Source: Tigriopus japonicus (Eukaryota > Arthropoda > Copepoda > Harpacticoida > Harpacticidae). From it: DNA of 64,000 bases. Shown in pieces: positions 56,614 to 64,000 of the stretch (the stretch's first letter is position 1; every line of letters starts with the position of its first letter). A model generated the notes under the pieces. That model did no database searches, had not been told where the DNA came from, and worked only from the letters and a program-made list of their open reading frames with translations. Both the position numbers and the translations under genes were made by a program. The DNA is taken from assembly GCA_010645155.1 (NCBI GenBank), contig JAAGOF010000300.1, positions 921,312 through 985,311 of the forward strand, given 5' to 3'.

Positions 56614-59600
56614 ATGATGTTCCTTCGACTCCTACTTCTTTCAATTTTTGGCTTAATTGAACAAGTTCCATGTTTTGTGAACACGAAATTTGGTTTGCCA
56701 AGCCTTGTGGTCCCAATTCCTTGTCAAGCTGACGTCCTCTATGAACAATTCAACTACATTTGCGTGAAGAATCAAATTGTCTGCTTACCAGGATGGACGG
56801 TAATCAACAAACTCTTGCATTCCAAGCCATTTCTGTGATCTTACGCTATTCCCTTTGAATAGAACCCGGAAAACTATTGCCGTGAGCCAGCTTGTCCTGA
56901 GGGTTGCGACAAGAACCATGGTTCTTGTACCAAACCTAATGTGTGCCACTGTCGAGCGGGATACTTTGGACATGCTTGCCAAAATTGCGTTCCATTGCCT
57001 GGATGCATTCAGGGAACCTGCAGACAGGCCTACGAATGTAACTGCAATGAAGGATGGAAAGGCGTCTTTTGTTCAGAAGGTGGTCCTGCAATTACGATGC
57101 ACACAACTCAGTCATACAATTTGAGGCTATCTTTTGTTTTTTTAGCTATTTGCAAAGAAGGATGCCATCCCAATTCAGGGTTTTGTGATTTGCCTGGACA
57201 ATGCGAGTGAGTTCTTGTTTTCCCGAGAATGCTAGACGTTTAGATAAATAATTCAAGCAAAGAACCATCTTTTTCTAGATGCCATATTGGCTGGCAATCT
57301 GAGAATTGCACTGAGTGTGCTGTCTTACCTGGGTGCATTCATGGATATTGCAATCGTCCTTTAGAGTGCATTTGTGAAGAAGGTTGGGCCGGAGAGTTTT
57401 GCGATACACCCATTTGCAAGGAAAAATGCCACCCGGTCTATGGTTCTTGCGACGTATGTTATTCTTTGCTTAAACATTAGTTAGGAATGTTGTTTTTGCA
57501 ATTTGTTCGGTAATGCTAAGTACCACATACTTATCTGGACGATGAGGTTTGTGTGAAGAGCTACTGTTTCCAATAGGAACAAATTAAATGAGACTTTGCT
57601 TGTTTTGGAAGACTACGTATTTAATTTTTAAATTAATGAAATGTACTAAAGTGAAAATATATGCTTTCTTGAAGGTAGAAATGAAAAGGGATTGAAATGA
57701 ATGAGCTCACAATTTTGTGATAAAACATATAAAAAGTTAAGCCGACCAAAGGTTGGTTGTTGAGGTACCTTGGAATTATAGAGGGTCATCATTCGGCCCC
57801 GATTCATGACATCTGGTGGTAAGAATACACAAAACCGTTGGTGTAAAAGTCGAAAAATAGTAAAGACATAATAGTAAGTTTGAATAGCTCTCATCCCACC
57901 CCTGGGCCTTAAAACAACCGGCCATTAGGGGGAAATTATAGAAGATTGTACTCATATTTGATGTTAACATTTCAAATTATCATAAATTTGGCTCATTACA
58001 ATGTTATTGTAAGTCTCAAGTACTAGTTTTAAGGTCCAAAGACCTTCAAAGCTCAAAATTGAAGTTCCAATGAGTACTAAGAGAGCCAGTTTATGTACTA
58101 CAGGGGTGTGCAAACTTATTTAGCAATAGGCCAAATTGGCCAGACCATTGGCGCTCGCGGGCCACACCATCCAAACCGGCAAATAATTTCTAGTATGAAA
58201 TTCTACAATCTACCTATCCTACATATGCTTAATCAATCCTAGGTATTTTACTGATCCTCTTGCGGGCCACGCAAAATCAGCTCACAGGCCACATTTGACC
58301 CGCAGGCCAGGGTTTGCACACCCCTGATGTAATATGTTCTTGTACCTTCTATGAGTAGTTCACAAACGTTTGACTTTTCTTTACATTTCAATATGCAACA
58401 AATTACTCAAACTTGAAGTTTGTTGTTCTGCAGATCAACCAATATTGCTTCAGTTTGTCACACAAATGAAAAAAAAGCATTGTACTATAATTTTCATTCC
58501 CTCCCTTTTTAAGTGTGTCTGAAAATGATCGCTCTAAGTCACACAAGTCAAGGATTCCTTGCACAAGTGTAGTGAAAAGTGGGGCTAAACCTCATTTGTG
58601 TGGGTCTCTTTGTTTCATTTGAAATCTAATTTTTTATCCTTGTTTTAACGCGCGCAGACAGTTTTTTCCTAACACTGGTAAATAACCAAATATGGATCAA
58701 AAAAGTTTTTGGGACAAAAAATGATACAAATGACTCATAGGAAAAAATGTAATATTAAGAAGTATGAAATTTGCGATAAGAGCTGAGAAGAAGTGTACAT
58801 AAGATATTTTTTAGACGAAGGAAGTTCGTATGTGAAAGAAATAATAAATCATACGAGAACAATGATGATCCAAATTATAATGCTTTATTTGCCTTTTCAT
58901 CCTCACCTCACCAAATTCGTTAGGGTAATTTCAATCGATGCTGGATTAGACTCAGCTTTGTTGCTAAGGCTTAACAAATTTGACTTGAATTATGCAATGA
59001 TCCCAACCGGATCCTGGTGGGTGTTATGTACACTCCAAGAAATAAATGCCCTAGACTTCTAAATTTGGCCTTTTAGTCACAAGTTGGATGAGGGTCACAT
59101 TTTATGAACACCTCCTTGATATCCCACTCTCCCCTAGGCCACATGTGAAAATACATATGAATTCATATTGCTTTTTAGGCACTCGCCTCTTCGTTAAGAT
59201 GTGATAGCTATGAAAAGACTGAGGTGGTTCGTTTCGTTTAGTAAATTTTGCCATTATCCTCTATTTCCACAACACTTTTGTGTCAGCCAGGATGTTGTGT
59301 CACCTTGGATGAGCTGCATTGCAGACCACGTTTTCTAGCACATCTTTTGTTGAGGTGCTTCATCAGAAAACTAGTGCCAAGCCGTTAATTTTATAATAGT
59401 CCAAATAATCACACCCATTTTTAGTTTTGCAAGGTTACGAGGTCGCTCCCCTTTCCCTCAGTGACATTCAAAATTGTTTTTGTGCACGTATCAAAACTTT
59501 TAGCGGCAGTAAGTGGAACCTTAACGGGAAGGCAAATTTTTGGCATGTCACACAGAGTTGCAAACCCCTAATCATTTTGGTGCAAGAGAGGAATGAAGGG

Positions 59601-60503
59601 GTAAAAACTTATACAATACAATAAAATTAAAGTTTTTCCCCATTCAATTTTGGGTCCAAAAAGTTGTTAAGATGTCTTCGGATATTTCAATCCAAACCTA
59701 AAAAGCCATTTGAAACACTGAGACGACCAAATTAACTTGAGGTCCAACAAACTTGAAAAGGAAACAAAATATAACACTGTGTTTTACGTCGTGCAATGCA
59801 TTATTGTACAACAATACTAGACCTAATGAGCGCTCAAAGTAAGGATATTTTTTAAGAATAGAGATTGTGTACCTTGGATGAGGAGTCGTCCTTGAAAACA
59901 AAATCATATTTTCATAAGGAGTCTATCAATTCAAAAAATACTTTGCCTGTTTTTTAGTTGGTATTAGTTCAATTTAATCCCAAACGTAATGAATCACGAA
60001 TTTTTCTTGATTTGATGTGGGACTTTAGATCGTGACAACCCTGTAGTAGCCCATTGTGACGCCAACTCTGATTTTCCTTGATAAATCATTGTGGATGTAA
60101 GGATACAGTGTGCCTATTTTCTCTCCACAGCTACCTGGAGAATGCATTTGCAGTAGTGGCTATCAAGGTGAGTTGTGCGATGAATGCCGTCCTTATCCAG
60201 GATGCGAGCATGGAACATGTCATGAACCATGGACTTGCAATTGCGAGCCAAGTTGGGAAGGAACACAATGCAACATACCCAGACAAGAAGGACGTCTCAT
60301 TCCATCAAGTAAGACAAGAAGTAAATACTCGTACTCTGCAAAATCTGAAAATTCCAACGTTGTCAGGATGATTGAGAGACTTTAGAGACCACAGAGATTC
60401 ATTCACTCATGTATGTTTGTTTGTTTATCTTCCTTTCCTTCAAGGAAACCGCGATGATTTCAATTACGGAGGAGGCAACTATCAATACCAAAGAGGACGT
60501 TAG
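56614..60503 (+). CDS. Secreted DLK/Delta-like EGF-repeat protein B
   Basis: Exons 56614-56799, 56863-57079, 57146-57206, 57279-57453, 60131-60308 and 60445-60503 join in phase to give 291 residues. Starts [17 protein letters not shown], a signal peptide. A longer in-frame start at 56545 is possible. [13 protein letters not shown] mirrors CSRNGSMICLPGWT of gene A. Six EGF-like repeats have the same spacing, the fifth split by a 2.7 kb intron. The end [12 protein letters not shown] is short and basic; no transmembrane helix. The donor after the second exon (AAG|GTGGTC) is weak. The two genes look like an inverted tandem duplication. Confidence 0.82.
58101..58326. mobile_element. hAT-type MITE in intron of EGF gene B
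   Basis: 226 bp bounded by CAGGGGTGTGCAAAC and GTTTGCACACCCCTG. Flanking 8-mers ATGTACTA and ATGTAATA are a 7/8 target duplication. Interior GGGCCAC-type segments resemble the other hAT MITE at 43634 in style but not in detail. Confidence 0.88.
59625..59725 (-). mobile_element. Terminal fragment of long-inverted-repeat family (copy 4)
   Basis: About 100 bp matching the outer end of the 34524-35660 arm: 'attttgggtccaaaaagt', 'aatccaaacctaaaaagcca', then 'aaacactgag'. It lies in the last long intron of EGF gene B. Confidence 0.65.
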
Positions 60504-61256
60504 TTCATGTTCCGTCTGCATTTTACGTTGGAACCGACAAGCCGTTTGTGCAAGGAATGATTCTTATTGCTCCAAGTGAATGTTATTTTTATTTCTTCTA
60601 TCAATGTGGTCCATGGTTTAATACTTTTATAAAAATTGATTCGATTGTATTTGATAGATGTAAATAATCGCAAGAGACATAAGAATGTAGATAATCTTTG
60701 TTTACCATTTGTTCCCTGAAATACCGACGATTTGGGTCGGCATTGTTCATCTTAATTACACATCATTTCATGTGATAGCAACTTCGTAGTAGTGACAAAA
60801 CTTGGTTCAGTAAAGATCACAATGCGAGGCATGAGAATCAAAATTTACTAAAAGATATCAAGGAGTAAAAAAGCTAACATTCCTGTTCTGATGTGCAAAA
60901 CACCTGTGAAGGACTCGTTGATACGTTTCAAATCGAGATAGGACCTGTTGTACGTTGGATTGAATAACTTTCAAGGATTTGGGTTTGGTCAATTCTTTGG
61001 CAAGGAAATCTCATTGGCGTCCAAGAGAGAGCAACAGATTTCAATGAATGGGTCAAAATGGTTTGTGATAGGTCAAAATAATACTGTTATCTTTTATCAA
61101 TGCTGTCATCAGGGGACGGTAATTGTTGATCCTTTGGTAAATCGAAAATGAGCATCTATGGGTATGAATCGCCCATAGAGTCCTCTTCGTCTTCTTTCAG
61201 GTATCTGCTGAAAAATATCACATTTCGAGATTGATTATGACGGTCGGATTTGGTTC
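60504..61256. other. Convergent 3' flanks
   Basis: Between the stop codons of EGF gene B (plus) and the furin-site secreted protein (minus). Likely 3' UTRs; nothing else was recognised. Confidence 0.5.
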
Positions 61257-62344
61257 CTAAATCTGTTGGGTGTTGCTGTGGATGGCTTCGACTAGTTTCT
61301 TGCCATAGGCCACGACGATGCAATCTCGATTGCTCCGACCTGAGCAATCGTGATAATGATAAATAGCTCGATTTAGGGCCTTTTCATGCTCCTCCAGAAG
61401 CTCCTCTGATGGGTAAGGAGCCAATTGAGCATGACCAGGGTTGAGCAAAGAGCACATTCCATCGCGAAAAGCACGTGCCATTCTGGAACGATGAGAAAAA
61501 GTTGTTTCGATTCAATGGGAAACATCCAGCTCATTACACCTTCCCTTCCCAGGCTTTAAGGAAAGATAGCAAACTCTTTGTGCTACAAGTGTCCATATGT
61601 GTTATGTGTACTTGGCTAACAACGACTATCACAAACTAAGATCCAAAAAGCGTTTGAAACTTGAGCTTACCTGAGGAATTTGGGCACTAGGGTCTCCCGG
61701 AATCTGCTACAACCTTTTCCATGAGCCCAATCCAAGTGCATTATTCGAAATTGTGAAGAGAGGAAGTAAAAGGAATGGTAGACTTTGGCCAAGACAGCGG
61801 TGGAGAAGTTTCCCCGAGGAGAGAATTCCTCTTCATTTGGAAGATCTGGCGTGTTTTGAAGACTCTGGTCAGGGCACTCATTAAGGCTCTAAAACGGAAA
61901 ACGTTTCTTCGTCAAAGAATTGGCATGGGGACGGATGAAACGCATTTTGCGTAATATGGAAGAAACAACACTTGATCGCGAAGGACCGGGGTAAGTTTTC
62001 AAGCTTACCATTTGTGGTTCCAGAGCTCGAAGTTGGCTTAAAAGAGATGCCGACTGCAGATTGATCTCTCGCTCTCGGCCATTGATTCCTAATGCGTCGA
62101 TTTCTTCCGCGTTTTCTAGTTGGTTGGGTCGGCTAAAGCAAGGGTTGCCCAAGGATTGTGACCATTCCGTGTCGACACCCCACAACTCGGTGAAAATACT
62201 TCGATGCCCGCCAATTTGAGAGAGACTTCTTCGGGCGCGATGGCGTCGAGTGTGTTGTTCTGAGTGTAACCGAAATGGTTTACAAATGCATGGATAAATG
62301 AGTGCAACAAAGACCATCATGGTCAACTGTTGAAAGGGGTTCAT
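61257..62344 (-). CDS. Predicted secreted, furin-processed protein, family unknown
   Basis: Exons 62344-62009, 61888-61671 and 61482-61257 join in phase to give 259 residues. Signal peptide MNPFQQLTMMVFVALIYPCI is followed by RLHSEQHTRRHRARR|SLSQ, a good furin-type site (RARR). The mature part would be about 220 residues with six cysteines (NPCF, NECP, GKGCS, GMCS, HDCS, RDCI), enough for three disulfides. Conserved-looking segments are FSTAVLAKVYHSFYFLSSQF and RAFRDGMCSLLNPGHAQ. No transmembrane helix beyond the signal. It may be a hormone, growth factor or matrix protein. I do not recognise the family. Confidence 0.72.
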
Positions 62345-64000
62345 CGGGAAGGCTTGTGATGATTGGGTAAGGCGTTCTGGAAAAAGATCCGTTGATCATA
62401 AGACTTCGATGCGTGGCCAAACATGCATCGTTCTACCTACTCGGAGCTCCCAAATTGTACTATACCAAGCTATTGGAATTTCCCACTTGAAAGTCATAAC
62501 TGATATGTGCAGCACAAGGGAGGGGGTGTTCTATTGGTAGATAGTACGCGCTAGAGCTCTACAATGAAAGAGAGCGCTTATCTGAATAGCTCACTCCATT
62601 TCCCTTTGGCTGCCTAACATGCGGGCAAAGCATCGTTATCTTAACCGCCACTGGTGGCTCAACTGAAAATATTCAAGCGTCCTCTCTTTTATTACAGTGC
62701 TCTAGAATGTTCTGTGAGATTGGACTTTCTTGCTCATGACTGTCATCATGGGTTGAGCCCACGTGGGTGAATCATCCCCGTTGTTGCATCATGCTTCTTG
62801 ACCGTTGAGGGTGAAATAGTAATTGCGCACATTTGAGCGCCAAACTAAGCATGAGGTGCGTACGGGTACCTGCTAGGTTTTCTGGACAGACTGAAGAACC
62901 ACCTTCTAGACTACTTGCAATAGGGGGGTCATCATTTCCGAGAAACGCAGAACAAGCGGATCGAAAACGACAGGGAATGTTGACCCAACGTTGGTTATGC
63001 CAAGAATGGGCGCTCAATGTTCGAAAGATTACTCAGCTCAAGCCCAATCCTTCACCAAGTACCAATGGAAACTATTTAGTGGGTAAATCTTACGGCTAAA
63101 AGGCTCTGAATTAACAAGGCATAAATGATATGATTTTAAGGATGAAGTTGAATTCACACATTTTTGTGCGGCTGAGGTGATGTTTTTGTGTCTTTGTCTC
63201 GTATTGGTATCATTTTAAATTGTCGAAGCTAATTTGAACAATCGCGATAGAGCAACAAACTTATAAATTATCGAAGATATTGAGAAACATGAAGACGTAT
63301 AAGACCCCAAAATTTTCGAAACCAAATATCTTAGTGATAAAGTTATGCATGTGGTGTAGTCTGTCTTACCTTAGTTTAAAACACTGTTGTAATAGGCTAT
63401 CTGCCAAACTAGATTCGATAGGAAATTCTATTAGTCTACTTGTTAGATGAAATGAGGTTTACTCTGTATTGGATTGGATTGTCTTTGAAACAAGCTTATA
63501 TTCATTTCAATCGAACTGGTGGCTCCCTCCTTAGTTGCGCGAAAAGTTCCAAATAGAGATCTTCAGAGAAAATGATGCTCTGTTGACGGCTGCCAGCGAG
63601 TTCTCCCACCCAAAGGAAACTTTCCCCGGGGACGTTGAGGTCGATAACAACTTACCGAACAAATGAATTGTATTGGATGAATCCACATGTCTAATTCTGG
63701 GTACATGGAATACTCCTTAGGATAGATAGTCGGGAAATGGAGAGAGAGACATCTATTTACAGTACACGAGGAGGGAGAAACACTTTCGAGCTCAAAGGTG
63801 AAATTGCAAAGATCTTCATTCATTTAAGAACGTTTCATGCTTTAATAAACCTCACCGTGAAAAAAAAACCTATTACTTGACCAGATTCTTGCAACAGCGT
63901 GCGAATAATTTGTAATGAACTAATTTGTAGCAAAACAATGGTTATTTTTTGTATTATTCTTACAATTTATTCTTATCTTATTATCTTTTTTATTATTATT
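62345..64000. other. Intergenic to window end, nothing recognised
   Basis: Upstream region of the secreted protein gene, then AT-rich DNA. Open frames here (for example 62833-63099, 63563-63823) have no domain or splice support. Confidence 0.4.

Overview
This is a nuclear window from an animal, most likely an arthropod and plausibly a small crustacean such as a copepod. The evidence is spliceosomal genes with mostly 50-500 nt introns, a 357-residue phosphagen kinase, a fly-like SNAP-25, a fly-like DIDO/pps protein, CCTAA-type repeats and many short inverted-repeat transposons. The species assignment is inference. Exon structures were built by hand by joining open frames at GT/AG sites with compatible phase; none is tested against transcripts. 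Layout, left to right: 60S acidic ribosomal protein P1 (+, 195-607). A repeat-rich stretch (1-5.2 kb) with inverted-repeat elements and a 5 x 23 bp minisatellite. A small single-pass membrane protein (-, 5227-5892). A poor 4.5 kb stretch. A six-exon PHD-TFS2M-SPOC protein of the DIDO1/PHF3/pps family (-, 10448-16234). The first exon of a DAPIT-like ATP synthase subunit (+, 17857). A 6 kb gap with a foldback element. A phosphagen kinase with mixed arginine/creatine kinase features (+, 24017-25936). A five-exon protein of unknown family (+, 27803-30293). The SNAP-25 locus (-, 31561-39775). A transposon-rich stretch (41-45 kb). TIM50 (-, 45678-48150). A 6 kb repeat field with a tRNA-derived element (48-54 kb). 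Two head-to-head EGF-repeat secreted proteins (- 54275-55918, + 56614-60503). A furin-site secreted protein (-, 61257-62344). The last 1.6 kb has no supported gene. The most striking feature is the SNAP-25 locus. One N-terminal exon is followed by two alternative 49-nt exons, both carrying the first SNARE motif's central glutamine. Three consecutive complete C-terminal modules follow, each with a cysteine linker, a spacer, a second SNARE motif and its own last exon and stop codon. All junction phases are compatible, so one gene could make 2 x 3 = 6 SNAP-25 proteins. The modules differ in cysteine number and spacer. I found no additional N-terminal exon in front of modules 2 or 3. Most remaining noncoding DNA is explained by short inverted-repeat elements: at least seven families, including two hAT-type MITEs with 8-bp target duplications and a long-inverted-repeat family with four copies in the window.
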